Assembly (NCBI GenBank): GCA_947477655.1
Contig: CANJTS010000003.1
Location: 1-64,000 of the forward strand
Source of the DNA: CAILUG01 sp903844415
GTDB taxonomy: Bacteria; Pseudomonadota; Gammaproteobacteria; Pseudomonadales; Pseudohongiellaceae
DNA length: 64,000 nt
Direction: 5' to 3'
The notes below the pieces were generated by a model. The model saw only the letters and a list, made by a program, of their open reading frames with translations, made no database searches and was not told where the DNA came from. Position 1 is the stretch's first letter. Every line of letters starts with the position of its first letter. The position numbers and the translations under genes are program-made. This document shows, in pieces, positions 26,885 through 36,328 of this stretch.

Positions 26885-27667
26885 CTACTGATTAAGCTGA
26901 CTGCCGTGCCAAAGATTGTTTTCTTGGCACACATATTCTTGTAATTGCCCGGCCGGATCCCACTTGATGTCCATCGCCACCGTCCAGTCGGTAGTGTAGG
27001 CGCCGGGATCATCGAGGGTTGCTTCATAATGCAGAATGTAGAGATCGGTGCGTGTAAACTTTTCGGTAATAACCAACTGTTCGGTATGGGGATCGCCAGT
27101 CATATCAAGCCAGCTCTTGGCATTGAAGCCGCGCACCTGGACAACCAGTGTATCGCCTTCCCAATGTCCAATTGAATAACCCATCCAGGTGGGGTTCAGC
27201 TCATCACCTGCGGGAAATTCACGGCCGTCCATGTAGATTTCACGCCACATGTGCGCGCCGCCTTCGAAGATCATCAAGATACGTTGTTGCTGCGGCAATT
27301 GCACAATTTCCATTGGGTAGGGTGTGGTCATCATGCGTGGCCCCATGGGAGGTAAGCAATGTCCTTGAGGATCATCACGTGACTCGGTAGCACTCCTCTC
27401 GCTTGCCAGTGCCTTTGCCCAGGGCAGATGCGGAATATCTGTCCTGCCCACCAGAATATCCGCGTAAACACGATGTTGTTCCAATGCCCAATAACCCTTG
27501 CCAATTTCGACACGACCCAAATTGGGAGTGCCATCTTCTAGGCGTGGTGTAGGCGGACGAATGTCTGGTGGTGTAGGGGCTGCAACCTGAGCGTTAGCAA
27601 GGTGTGCAACCAAAGCGCTGATCAGCATCGTTGTAAAAGTTCGCGCTCTATTTTTATTGTTTTTCAT
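26885..27667 (-). CDS. Secreted GHWEGDTL-family protein (hypothetical)
   Basis: Start 27667 is preferred over an upstream ATG at 27700 because a strong GGAGGAG lies just before it; the product is 260 residues. After a signal peptide ending LANAQ come PRLEDGTPNLG, HCLPPMGPR, MDGREFP, SIGHWEGDTLVVQV, HTEQL, DDPGAYT and YVCQENN. It belongs to the same subgroup as the gene at 3077, about 24 kb away, and retains both cysteines. It is a solitary copy with no DUF6152 neighbour immediately beside it; the nearest is at 29627 on the other strand. Function unknown, probably periplasmic. Confidence 0.8.
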   Translation of the reverse strand: MKNNKNRARTFTTMLISALVAHLANAQVAAPTPPDIRPPTPRLEDGTPNLGRVEIGKGYWALEQHRVYADILVGRTDIPHLPWAKALASERSATESRDDPQGHCLPPMGPRMMTTPYPMEIVQLPQQQRILMIFEGGAHMWREIYMDGREFPAGDELNPTWMGYSIGHWEGDTLVVQVRGFNAKSWLDMTGDPHTEQLVITEKFTRTDLYILHYEATLDDPGAYTTDWTVAMDIKWDPAGQLQEYVCQENNLWHGSQLNQ

Positions 27668-27795
27668 GGCTCTCCTCCAAGCTTGGTGAAGGCAACCCAA
27701 TCAAAGTAGCGATTACCGTCCACAGCTATACTAATCCAGAATTGTATAAAGCGGGAACATCACAAGCTGGCCCGTTTAGTTCAGCAGTGCAGTGG

Positions 27796-28635
27796 TCATT
27801 CAATGATTTGAACAAGTGCGTGAGACTGTCGTGGTTGCAGCATAAAACCTTGTGTAACTGCAGTTTCAACGCACAACATTTGTTGATATTCATCTGCTTG
27901 GATATCCGGAAATAATTGTGCGCATTCGCTCCATGGATTCCAAACCACTATGCTGTCATGGCCGCTGGAGACTATGGCTGTGGTATTGATTTGCTCAAGC
28001 ACAATTAATGATGGTGCGGCATGTAAATGAATACGGTCTGTGACTTCGGTGAACTTGTAAGGTACAGGGGTAGGGAACGTAGCCCATTGACGGGTTTTGT
28101 CAGAATAAAGACCTTCTAAGCCTTTGAGTCTAGTTTGATGGATGTCGGCAACAGCGAAATAAGTATGCAGTGCACAACTCAGATTAAAAGCATCAATACC
28201 TGTATTTGTTGTGTGTAAAGTGACTGATAGTTGGGTTCCTATAAGCACCTCCAAAGTAAGAGTTGCGCTGCCGGTAAAACCAAGGCCGCAGGTATCTTTC
28301 GCTTTAAACAAGAGGCGGGTGTGTTTTTCAAAATCGTCCCTTTCCTGTAAGTCCCACAGATGAGTGCGGATATAACCATGCATGGGTAGCTGTGGATTTT
28401 CTTTATGTGCCCCAAACCAGGGCCAACAAATTGGTATACCACCCCGGATAGACTTGCTGCCATCCCAACGAGCCTTACTGCTTAAAAATAAACGCTCACG
28501 ACCGTCGTGTTTTGGTTTGTAACTAATGACTTGTGCGCCGTGCAGCGAAATTGTTGCAGTTGCATGCGCATTTTCTATTTCCAAAAGTGTGATATTTTCA
28601 CTTACTTTACGTTCTTTAATGGCTGATAAGAACAT
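27796..28635 (-). CDS. Glucose-6-phosphate 1-epimerase / D-hexose-6-phosphate mutarotase
   Basis: The 279-residue protein matches the YeaD branch of the aldose-1-epimerase superfamily: GGIPICWPWFGAH, MHGYIRTHLWDL (catalytic His region) and VVWNPWSECAQ, then the DEYQQMLCVETA segment with the catalytic Glu. It interconverts the anomers of hexose-6-phosphates. It lies three bases after the deacetylase-like gene on the same strand, so the two are likely co-transcribed, hinting at a shared role in sugar metabolism. Confidence 0.88.
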   Translation of the reverse strand: MFLSAIKERKVSENITLLEIENAHATATISLHGAQVISYKPKHDGRERLFLSSKARWDGSKSIRGGIPICWPWFGAHKENPQLPMHGYIRTHLWDLQERDDFEKHTRLLFKAKDTCGLGFTGSATLTLEVLIGTQLSVTLHTTNTGIDAFNLSCALHTYFAVADIHQTRLKGLEGLYSDKTRQWATFPTPVPYKFTEVTDRIHLHAAPSLIVLEQINTTAIVSSGHDSIVVWNPWSECAQLFPDIQADEYQQMLCVETAVTQGFMLQPRQSHALVQIIE

Positions 28636-28638
28636 GGG

Positions 28639-29379
28639 TCAAGCTCTTGTTGAGGCCATTTGGTCTAGGGGTACAATTTGAAATTGCGGATCATTCCTTA
28701 TATAACGAATGATGCGTGCGCCAGTGGCCAGTCTTTGTGCGTCGATACCCATGATATGTGGATGCCAGATAAACACGAAATGACCATCGAATTTAACTGC
28801 CTCATGCAAGGCGGTTTGCCATAGTTTATCCACTTCGGCATGCGTAGAAGAATTCCATAACCAGTGGGTGGCATCAACGCCAGACCATTCAAAAGGTATG
28901 CTGACAAGCTCAGGTTCCAACTGCGAGATGACACCACTTTCGGTAAAACTGGCATCAATTTGATAGCCAAGTTTAGCTAGAACAATGTTTGTGTGGGGGG
29001 TTGATTTTCCGCCGGGTGCACGAAAAGCGAGCGGGGCCGTACCGGTGGTTGCAACAAAATTGTCAGTAGCTCGGGTTGCCAGTTCGGTAATTTCTGCATT
29101 AGATAATTGGGCCCATTCTTCATGCTGCCAGCCATGCATGCCGAGTTGATGACCCAGTCCCAGCAGTTGCTGTACTTGCCGTGGATACTGTCTAACACTC
29201 CAGCCTTCAACAAAACATGTAGCGTTGATGCCATTGCTGGCTAGTAGTTCCAGTAGAGCAGGATAACCTTGTTCGAGCGCCTGATTGCTACCGGCAGGTC
29301 GCGGGGCAGTAATTTTGCCACGCTGTAAGTCAGCAGCATCACCCAGATTATCGATAGTAAAACTGACTAGCGTAGGCAT
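28639..29379 (-). CDS. Polysaccharide deacetylase (NodB) family protein
   Basis: A 246-residue protein with the carbohydrate esterase 4/NodB layout. Motif 1 is TIDN (Asp10, Asn11), motif 2 is MHGWQHEEW (His82 and His86), motif 3 is FRAPGG (Arg120), and a late IWHPHIMG holds the motif-5 histidine. The second Asp of the usual T-F-D-D is replaced by Asn, so metal binding or activity may differ. No signal peptide is evident, pointing to a cytoplasmic enzyme acting on a small N-acetylated or allantoin-like substrate. The mutarotase gene follows three bases later. Confidence 0.8.
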   Translation of the reverse strand: MPTLVSFTIDNLGDAADLQRGKITAPRPAGSNQALEQGYPALLELLASNGINATCFVEGWSVRQYPRQVQQLLGLGHQLGMHGWQHEEWAQLSNAEITELATRATDNFVATTGTAPLAFRAPGGKSTPHTNIVLAKLGYQIDASFTESGVISQLEPELVSIPFEWSGVDATHWLWNSSTHAEVDKLWQTALHEAVKFDGHFVFIWHPHIMGIDAQRLATGARIIRYIRNDPQFQIVPLDQMASTRA

Positions 29380-29626
29380 GAAAAATAGCTTGCAGGTGGG
29401 CTTTTATAGAAAGAGCGGCAGCTTACTACCGAGCTCATGGGAAATCCATTTGTTGCTAATTTTACACCAGATAAGTTTGCAAAGAGTCCCATACGGCAAC
29501 TTTGAAATCACAGAATCTAAATAAGATGTAATATTTTCAAACGAAACACCTAGTATCGGTGTGATAGCATCAGAGTTATCAAGTGTATGTATGTTTGAAA
29601 GTTAATAACAATTGGAGGTGACAGCT

Positions 29627-30190
29627 ATGTCAGGATTTTTCAGGATTATGCTTTTGTTAACAATTTTGCTGGGCAGTACAACGACAAATGCCCATCACAA
29701 CACGCAAGCCGAATATGGCGCCTTTGATTCTAGCTTCATACGCGTTGAAGGTACCATTGACGCTATTAAATGGGGTAATCCACATGTGTCATTTACCATC
29801 ACTGTTACTGGTGGTGAGTTGCCCGCAGATCAACTAGGACTTACATGGCAAGTCAACAGTCATCCCATTAATACCATGATCGATTATGGTTTCACTAAAG
29901 AAGAATTTACAGTGGGTGATAAATTAACCTTGCTCTCATGGCGTCATGTGCGTGGAATCAATCATCTTTGGCCGCGCGCATTACAAGTCAACGATGGCCC
30001 GATGAAATCCAATTTGCGTTATACCGACATGATCGATATTGCCAATGGTACTTTCGCCAGTCTGGGGATATTACCAGCCTCCAATCTCAACGGTTCAGCA
30101 CCGATCAGAGCTGGTTCGGCTACGGTGGAAAAACTAGGGCAGATGGGGTTGCTGGATGCAGCAGGGAACATGATTTGGCCAGCGCCGTAG
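29627..30190 (+). CDS. DUF6152 family secreted protein, long form
   Basis: The ATG at 29627 follows a clear GGAGG, which makes it a better start than the TTG at 29612; the product is 187 residues. The signal peptide ends TTTNA and the predicted mature chain begins HHNTQAEY. A GTIDAIKWGNPH segment follows, so the His-His and NPH landmarks are kept, with a slightly longer spacing. Unlike the 124-142-residue copies it has an extra C-terminal part of about 70 residues after RALQVNDG. It is a stand-alone gene, divergent from the deacetylase pair. Function unknown. Confidence 0.82.
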   Translation: MSGFFRIMLLLTILLGSTTTNAHHNTQAEYGAFDSSFIRVEGTIDAIKWGNPHVSFTITVTGGELPADQLGLTWQVNSHPINTMIDYGFTKEEFTVGDKLTLLSWRHVRGINHLWPRALQVNDGPMKSNLRYTDMIDIANGTFASLGILPASNLNGSAPIRAGSATVEKLGQMGLLDAAGNMIWPAP

Positions 30191-30325
30191 GGGATAAATA
30201 GCAAAAGATTGAGGCAATCCAACTTTGCCTGCACATCAATTTATGGGTGATATTGCCGCTACTTAAATTTATTCTGTTATCAGATCACAATAAACGCTTA
30301 CCTGCCCTTTGCAGAGCTACTTTTT

Positions 30326-31669
30326 TTACAAGAGTAGCTTTGCTAATACATACCCAATTGCACTTCCGGCTATTACGCCGATTAATCCAGGCATCATAAA
30401 GCTGTGGTTGAATAAATAGTTGCCGATTCGCGTAGTGCCGGAGCGATCGAAGCCTATACAGGCCAAATCAGTAGGGTAGGTGGGGATGATGAAATAACCA
30501 TAAGCAGCCGGGAAAAAAGCGATTATTAATTTCGGTTCTATGCCCAGTGCGAGGCCCATTGGGGCGATGGCAACAATGGCCGCGGCTTGACTGTTGACCA
30601 GTTTGGTTACTAGAAACAATACCACTGCATACAGCCAAGGTTGGGTTTTGACAATATCAGCCAGACTCATCTGAAGTGTAGCCATGTGGGCTGCAAAAAA
30701 AGTATCACTCATCCACGCAACTCCAAAGACCGAGAAAATTCCTGTCATGCCGGCTTTGAACAAAGATCCGTTGGCAATGTCGGCAGGTAATACGTTGCAG
30801 GTGAGTAACATAAAAGCGCCGGCGACTAACATCATCATTTGGATCACAAGGTTCATGTCGAGTGCGGCGCTGTTGCCATCGATAGTGAACACGGGTCGCA
30901 ATGAGGGGTAGGCACCAAGCAAAACAACTAATGCAATCGCCACAAAAAAAATACACACACTGCGGTAAGCGCTCTGCGGATAGTTCGCATTGAGTAAAGT
31001 TGCACCACCGCTGTAGATATATTCTCTTTGCTTAGGGTCTTTCAGTTTTGCTTGAAACTCGGCATCTTCAGCCAATTCTTGACCGCGTTGCATACTCCAA
31101 AGTGCTGCCAGTAATGTGCCAAGCAAAGATGCCGGCAATGTGACCTTGATAATATCCAGCATGGTATAGGCAGTGCCAAACCCTTGCTGAGCAGCAAGGA
31201 TTGTAACCAGCGACACTAGTGCCACGGAAACAGGCGAAGCACAAATGGACATTTGTGCTGCAATGGCTGCAACTGCCATGGGCCGCTCTGGGCGTATGCC
31301 TTTGTGCAGTGCGATATCCCCGATGATAGGAAACAATGTATACACCACATGTCCAGTCCCACACAGAAAGGTAAGTGTCCAGGTTGTAAGCGGGGATAGG
31401 AGAGTGATATGGGCTGGATGTTTGCGCAACAAACGTTCGGAAAACTGCATCATTACATTCAGGCCAGAAGCGGCTTGCATGGTTGCAGCACAACCAATAA
31501 CTGCCAGGATAGTGAGCATGACACGTACGGGTGGTTCGCCTGGCGGTAGACCAAATCCAAATACAAAAATGCAAAGTCCAATGCCACTGATCAGACCCAA
31601 GCCCATGCCACCAAAGCGACTTCCCGCCAGCAAACAACCTAACACAACTAGTAATTGAAGTATGATCAT
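30326..31669 (-). CDS. Anaerobic C4-dicarboxylate transporter (Dcu family)
   Basis: A 447-residue inner-membrane protein with about ten to twelve hydrophobic segments. The stretches FLCGTGHVVYTLFPII and AAIAAQMSICASPVS are hallmarks of DcuA/DcuB. These carriers exchange aspartate, malate or fumarate for succinate. DcuA versus DcuB cannot be decided, so no symbol is given. An imperfect 11-base inverted repeat (30311-30343) overlaps its stop codon but has no T-tract. The gene stands alone between a DUF6152 gene and a gamma-glutamyltransferase homologue. Confidence 0.9.
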   Translation of the reverse strand: MIILQLLVVLGCLLAGSRFGGMGLGLISGIGLCIFVFGFGLPPGEPPVRVMLTILAVIGCAATMQAASGLNVMMQFSERLLRKHPAHITLLSPLTTWTLTFLCGTGHVVYTLFPIIGDIALHKGIRPERPMAVAAIAAQMSICASPVSVALVSLVTILAAQQGFGTAYTMLDIIKVTLPASLLGTLLAALWSMQRGQELAEDAEFQAKLKDPKQREYIYSGGATLLNANYPQSAYRSVCIFFVAIALVVLLGAYPSLRPVFTIDGNSAALDMNLVIQMMMLVAGAFMLLTCNVLPADIANGSLFKAGMTGIFSVFGVAWMSDTFFAAHMATLQMSLADIVKTQPWLYAVVLFLVTKLVNSQAAAIVAIAPMGLALGIEPKLIIAFFPAAYGYFIIPTYPTDLACIGFDRSGTTRIGNYLFNHSFMMPGLIGVIAGSAIGYVLAKLLL

Positions 31670-31825
31670 TGCCGCCTACCTAGATTTTTAGGGCTATCCA
31701 CAATAATTTCATGAACGCTTGCAATTTGCCACTGTAAAAGGCACCTAACCACTCTTGAAATTTCTGTGCTAACAAAGTAACTCCATTACAGTTTTATGCT
31801 ATGGTAGAACTGGCTCTTTAGTAGG

Positions 31826-33754
31826 ATGAAGCGTTCTATGACATCTCACAAAATCTTGTTTTTTGCAGTAACTCGTCGTTTTTTTTTGGTTAAAAACGCG
31901 TTAATACTTTTAATTCTTCTGGCCACATTTCACATCACTTTAGCGCAGGAATATAAACATTCCAATAAACCACCTTTGCACGGTAGTCACTGGGTTGCCA
32001 TTACCGGAAAACCCCTTGCAGCCTCTGCAGGTGCCCTAGTTTTTGCTCGCGGGGGCAATGCAGTTGATGCTGCGTGCGCCATGCTAGCTGCTGCAGCCAC
32101 GATGTGGGACACCTTAAGCTGGGGCGGTGAAACGCAGGCACTTATTCATAATCCACACACAGGCAAAGTTATAGCAATAAATGCATTGGGTGTTGCTCCT
32201 ACAGGCGCCACGCCTGCTTATTTTCAAAATCAGCTCGGCATGGCGTACCCCCCTGAATATGGCCCACTTGCTGCAGTTACACCAGGCACTCCAGGTGGTC
32301 TTTTGGTGATGTTGGCTGAATTTGGCACGATGAGTCTTGAACAAGTGCTGGCTCCGGCCATGGAAATGGCAGCCGGTTATCCCATCGAAGAAGTGCAGTC
32401 AGAAAATATCGAAGGCAACAAATTACTGCTACGGTTGTGGGACGATTCGCGGCGCGTATTGCTGCCACATTACAACCCACTAAATCCAACTGCACAGGCA
32501 GCTCCTGTGGTGGGTGAAATGTTTGTGCAGGAAGATCTGCTTAACACTCTCAATAAATTAGTCGCATCCGAACGTGCAGCGCTTGCTACTGGTCTTAATC
32601 GTAAAGAAGCCATCATGGCAGCCTACGAACGTTTTTACCGGGGCGATATTGCGCAAGAGTTAACTCGTGCCGTGCAAGCGGCAGGCGGGTTGATCACTAT
32701 GGCCGATCTCGATCAATGGCAAGTGCATATCGAAGAACCGGTCATGACTTCCTATAAGGGAATTGATGTATACAAGCTCAATACTTGGGTGCAAGGGCCG
32801 GTACTCTTGCAAACACTTAACATATTAGAAGGGTTTGATTTGCGTGGCATGGGCTATAACTCACCCGAATATATTCACACTTTGTATCAGGCGATGAACC
32901 TGGCCTACGCAGATCGTGATTTTTACTACGGTGATCCTTATGTGCCACCTGTAGAGCCTATCGGTGGCTTGCTGAGCAAAGACTATGCACGGCAACGTGC
33001 TGCATCTATTCCTAACGGACGCAATAATCCGTTGGTGTCACCAGGTGATCCTTATGCTTTCCAGGCGGGTGGCAAAAATCCTTACAGCACCGAACTGAAA
33101 AACTGGAAACCGAAAACTCCGGCGCTTGCTGTGGCTAGTACTAATACCATGACTCACGAAGCAGCCCTCCGAGCTGGCACCACGTCCATACAAGCTGCCG
33201 ATGCTGAAGGTTGGGTAGTCTCGATCACGCCCAGTGGTGGTTGGGTGCCGGCTTTTATTGCAGGCTCAACCGGAGTAGGTCTTTCGCAACGTATGCAAAG
33301 TTTTGTGATGGACGGCAGTAGTAATCCTTTCAATGTACTCTCACCTGGTCAGCGACCGCGCGCTACACTTTCGCCTAGCATGGCATTGAAAGACGGCAAA
33401 CCTTTCTTGTCTTTTGCGGTACAAGGCGGCGATTTTCAAGATCAAAATCTGTTGCAGTTTTTTCTCAACGTAGTGGAATTTGGCATGGATGTGCAAGAAG
33501 CTAGCGAGGCAGCCAACATGGGCAGCTATCAGGCGCATAGTTCTTTTGGAGACCACATTAGCGAGCCAGGCAAGTTGTTGTTAAGGGCCGACATGCCCTA
33601 TGACTTGATGGTACGCATGGAGAAGATGGGATATAGCGTGGTAACGGAAGGTCGTACCTCGGGCCCCATTAATGGCATATTTATTGATCAGGAACACGGC
33701 ACATTAATGGGTGGATCAAGTGACTATGGCGATGACTATGGGGTGGCGTGGTAG
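31826..33754 (+). CDS. Gamma-glutamyltransferase family protein
   Basis: A 642-residue Ntn-hydrolase. The N-terminus holds a probable signal peptide or anchor (hydrophobic run about residues 22-40, ending LAQE). The large-subunit part includes ASAGALVFARGGNAVDAACAM. The small subunit would begin at Thr452, in GTTSIQAAD. Most transpeptidases have Thr-Thr-His here and this one has Thr-Thr-Ser. C-terminal PSMALKDGKPFLSF and GGSSDYGDD agree with the family. It could hydrolyse glutathione or acyl amides in the periplasm. Substrate is uncertain. An alternative start is ATG 31838. No operon partner. Confidence 0.87.
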   Translation: MKRSMTSHKILFFAVTRRFFLVKNALILLILLATFHITLAQEYKHSNKPPLHGSHWVAITGKPLAASAGALVFARGGNAVDAACAMLAAAATMWDTLSWGGETQALIHNPHTGKVIAINALGVAPTGATPAYFQNQLGMAYPPEYGPLAAVTPGTPGGLLVMLAEFGTMSLEQVLAPAMEMAAGYPIEEVQSENIEGNKLLLRLWDDSRRVLLPHYNPLNPTAQAAPVVGEMFVQEDLLNTLNKLVASERAALATGLNRKEAIMAAYERFYRGDIAQELTRAVQAAGGLITMADLDQWQVHIEEPVMTSYKGIDVYKLNTWVQGPVLLQTLNILEGFDLRGMGYNSPEYIHTLYQAMNLAYADRDFYYGDPYVPPVEPIGGLLSKDYARQRAASIPNGRNNPLVSPGDPYAFQAGGKNPYSTELKNWKPKTPALAVASTNTMTHEAALRAGTTSIQAADAEGWVVSITPSGGWVPAFIAGSTGVGLSQRMQSFVMDGSSNPFNVLSPGQRPRATLSPSMALKDGKPFLSFAVQGGDFQDQNLLQFFLNVVEFGMDVQEASEAANMGSYQAHSSFGDHISEPGKLLLRADMPYDLMVRMEKMGYSVVTEGRTSGPINGIFIDQEHGTLMGGSSDYGDDYGVAW

Positions 33755-33812
33755 AGAAATAAAGCAGGGTGCAGCACATCAACATAGTCTCTGTTGTGCA
33801 AACGAATATTTA

Positions 33813-34430
33813 TTATTTAGCCAAGGGCATATGGTCGAAGAAATCAACGATTCCGGTTTCCAGTGAGTATTCGGCACCGACAACCAGCAAACCTTCGTTT
33901 TGAATTAATTGCTCCAAGATTTCCGAGCCATGGCGTAAATGATTGGCAGATGCACGCACATTGGCGCGTACTGCATGACGCACTATCGCTGTTTGATCGA
34001 GTTTTAAGTCAGCCGCGAGCAGGGTTTCCACCGAAGGTGCCACTCGATCGACAATCGAGCGCAAATTGCGTGACTGATTGACTGTTGGTCGTTGTAATTC
34101 TTCTATTGTTGCTTCAATCGCGCCGCAATGGGTATGGCCTAAAACCACCACCAGCCGCGTGCTGAAACGGGCTGCAGCAAACTCCACGCTGCCCACCTGC
34201 GATGCGGCCACAATATTGCCTGCAACGCGAATCACAAACAAATCACCCAGTCCTTGATCAAATACGATTTCAGCCGGCACACGTGAATCGGAACAACCCA
34301 GAATGATGGCGATGGGGTCCTGACCAGCCACCAGATCACTGCGTTTGATCGGAGCGCGAGTTTGGTCTTCAGTGGCAAAACGCTTGTTGCCTTCGCGCAA
34401 CCTTGCTAGTGCATCTAATGCTGAAATCAT
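33813..34430 (-). CDS. Beta-class carbonic anhydrase
   Basis: The 205-residue protein has zinc ligands Cys46 (CSDSR, with the Asp48-Arg50 dyad), His99 and Cys102 (GHTHCGA). It interconverts CO2 and bicarbonate in the cytoplasm. Length and motif order agree with the Can/CynT type. The neighbours give no further hint: it is convergent with the gamma-glutamyltransferase homologue and lies downstream of the H-NOX cluster on the same strand, 276 bases away. Confidence 0.93.
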   Translation of the reverse strand: MISALDALARLREGNKRFATEDQTRAPIKRSDLVAGQDPIAIILGCSDSRVPAEIVFDQGLGDLFVIRVAGNIVAASQVGSVEFAAARFSTRLVVVLGHTHCGAIEATIEELQRPTVNQSRNLRSIVDRVAPSVETLLAADLKLDQTAIVRHAVRANVRASANHLRHGSEILEQLIQNEGLLVVGAEYSLETGIVDFFDHMPLAK

Positions 34431-34706
34431 TACTACTGGTACCTGATATTGTGCTGAAAATAATCTTATGCTGGTGAAAGCAAGTCTTTTGCTGGGCTAA
34501 CCTGATTTATCTAGGTGGCAGCAGGGTATAGTCTGCGCGCCTGTCCAGCGCAGAGATTGATCATAACAAAAATATGCTAACCATTCGCAAGAATATGCAG
34601 TTGTGGCTGTGTTCTTAAGGGGCGAAATACGACGTTTACGATATTCAGGGTAATGGGTTGATGTGCAGTCAAATAATGGTCTGTCATCATTTACTAGTTC
34701 AGACCA

Positions 34707-36326
34707 CTAAGCGACCAATGCCAAAGCTAGTTTTGTTTTTGCTATTAATGTGTCTCGTTCAATTGGCTTGGGAATCACATCGATAATTCCTGAAAGAGCG
34801 TATTGATTATGACCTACGTCTGGTAGATGCGCGGTTAGAGCTATTATAGGAGTCTTACTGTTCAGGGGATTGGCTTTAATAATTGTTGATGCTTCTAATC
34901 CGCCAATTCCCGGCATCATTATATCCATGTAAATCAACGCGTATTTATTTGCGGCTGCTAGGTTAACAGCTGCCTCCCCACTGTCAGTCTGATCAACCCG
35001 AAAGCCCAATTGCTTAAGTATGATAGAACCGATTTCAAGATTTATATCATTGTCATCTACCAGCAGAACGTGACCATTGAACTTTGTGTCCATATGATAG
35101 ATTGAATTAACTGCGGGTTTAAACTCAATCTCCTGTAATACTTTTTGCGCTTCAATCTCAATCCAGAAAGTTGAACCTTTACCCACAGTAGAAACCACCC
35201 CAACTTTTCCGCGAAGTGTGTTTGCAAGTGTTTTGCAAATATGCAGGCCTAGGCCAGAGCCTCTGGAATTTGCAGTATGGGTGGGCTTTCTCCAGAACAT
35301 GTTAAATATGTTTTTTTGATCATCCGCAGAAATTCCAACACCCCAATCTTCCACTTCTATTCTCAATAAAAATTTTCCAGAAGCGTCTGGAATGCTAACC
35401 GGACGAACACTTAAAGCAATGGTTTTAGAACCGGAATGTGTAATGCTATTGGACAGCATGTTTATAATTATGCGCGATATAAGAACATCATCGCATTTAA
35501 TATATTGCGGCAAGGTTTTATCAAAAATAAAATTTAAAACGATATTTAATTGCAACGAAGATGAAGAAAACAATGAAACTATATTTTCGAAATATGTTTC
35601 CGTAGAAAAGCAGGTTTCGTTAATTGGAGTGTTGATGTCTTTACCGTATTCCAATAATTTGTTCACAAGCGAAAGTAAAAATTTTCCGGAGCGATTAGCA
35701 ATTTGTAGAAACTTAATTTTTTCTACCTTGTTGGAAGTAGACTCCAATAGTTCGATGGCATTTAGTAAGCCGTTCAGAGGGGTTCGTAACTCATGGCTGA
35801 CCATCAAGACGAAGTTGGAATTATCTTCGATGGTCTGCATCGCCTCATTTCTAGATTTGGTCAATTTGTGAGTAAGACTTTCTAGGTCGCGTTGCATTAT
35901 ATTTAGAGCTGTCAGTTGAGTTTCCATTACAGGCTGCGTGTCCAAGAACGGGTAATCGGCTATCGACACGTTATTTGATGCATAATTCTTGGCCATCCAG
36001 CTCAACCACGGATTGCACAATAGTAAAAAGCAGGATTGATTTTCAATTTCTGTATGTATTATTTTGGCTCTGCATGCTAGTTTTTCATTTAACAATTCTA
36101 TGTGAATTATTTTCCCAATCCAAAAATCTAAGTTTTTTTCAGCAATCGAGAAGTTGGTTGCGCAGTCTTTTAGCTTAAAAAAATCTGTCAGATGTTTCCC
36201 TTGCCACGCTTCGCCTACATGGGTAAGCATTCTTTCGCTTGCATAGATTAATTGTCCGTCTAGGGATAGGCCCAGCGTTAACGGGTACAAATTCAGCAAG
36301 TCATCCTTGTTTATATGAAAATTCAT
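34707..36326 (-). CDS. H-NOX-associated hybrid histidine kinase (HNOBA-HisKA-HATPase-REC)
   Basis: The 539-residue cytoplasmic protein has no membrane helix. Residues about 14-150 read as the heme-NO-binding-associated (HNOBA) PAS-like domain (LYPLTLGLSLDGQLIYAS to SIADYPFLD) with a coiled segment after it. HisKA has its phosphoacceptor at His178 (VSHELRTPLNG). The ATPase domain shows NMLSNSITHSG, DWGVGIS and GSGLGLHICK. A C-terminal receiver has Asp468 (YMDIMMPG). It should be switched by the H-NOX sensor encoded immediately upstream (gap of two bases). Signal would pass His-Asp and then to the HPt protein of the same cluster. No output domain is present. Confidence 0.93.
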   Translation of the reverse strand: MNFHINKDDLLNLYPLTLGLSLDGQLIYASERMLTHVGEAWQGKHLTDFFKLKDCATNFSIAEKNLDFWIGKIIHIELLNEKLACRAKIIHTEIENQSCFLLLCNPWLSWMAKNYASNNVSIADYPFLDTQPVMETQLTALNIMQRDLESLTHKLTKSRNEAMQTIEDNSNFVLMVSHELRTPLNGLLNAIELLESTSNKVEKIKFLQIANRSGKFLLSLVNKLLEYGKDINTPINETCFSTETYFENIVSLFSSSSLQLNIVLNFIFDKTLPQYIKCDDVLISRIIINMLSNSITHSGSKTIALSVRPVSIPDASGKFLLRIEVEDWGVGISADDQKNIFNMFWRKPTHTANSRGSGLGLHICKTLANTLRGKVGVVSTVGKGSTFWIEIEAQKVLQEIEFKPAVNSIYHMDTKFNGHVLLVDDNDINLEIGSIILKQLGFRVDQTDSGEAAVNLAAANKYALIYMDIMMPGIGGLEASTIIKANPLNSKTPIIALTAHLPDVGHNQYALSGIIDVIPKPIERDTLIAKTKLALALVA

Positions 36327-36328
36327 GA

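Noticed and set aside
30311..30343. 11-base imperfect inverted repeat over the dcu stop codon
   Set aside because: No T-tract follows on either strand, so it is not supported as a terminator, and no other role is evident.
35392..35871. 159-codon plus-strand frame inside the hybrid kinase gene
   Set aside because: Antisense to the HisKA/ATPase coding region; composition follows from the kinase codons.
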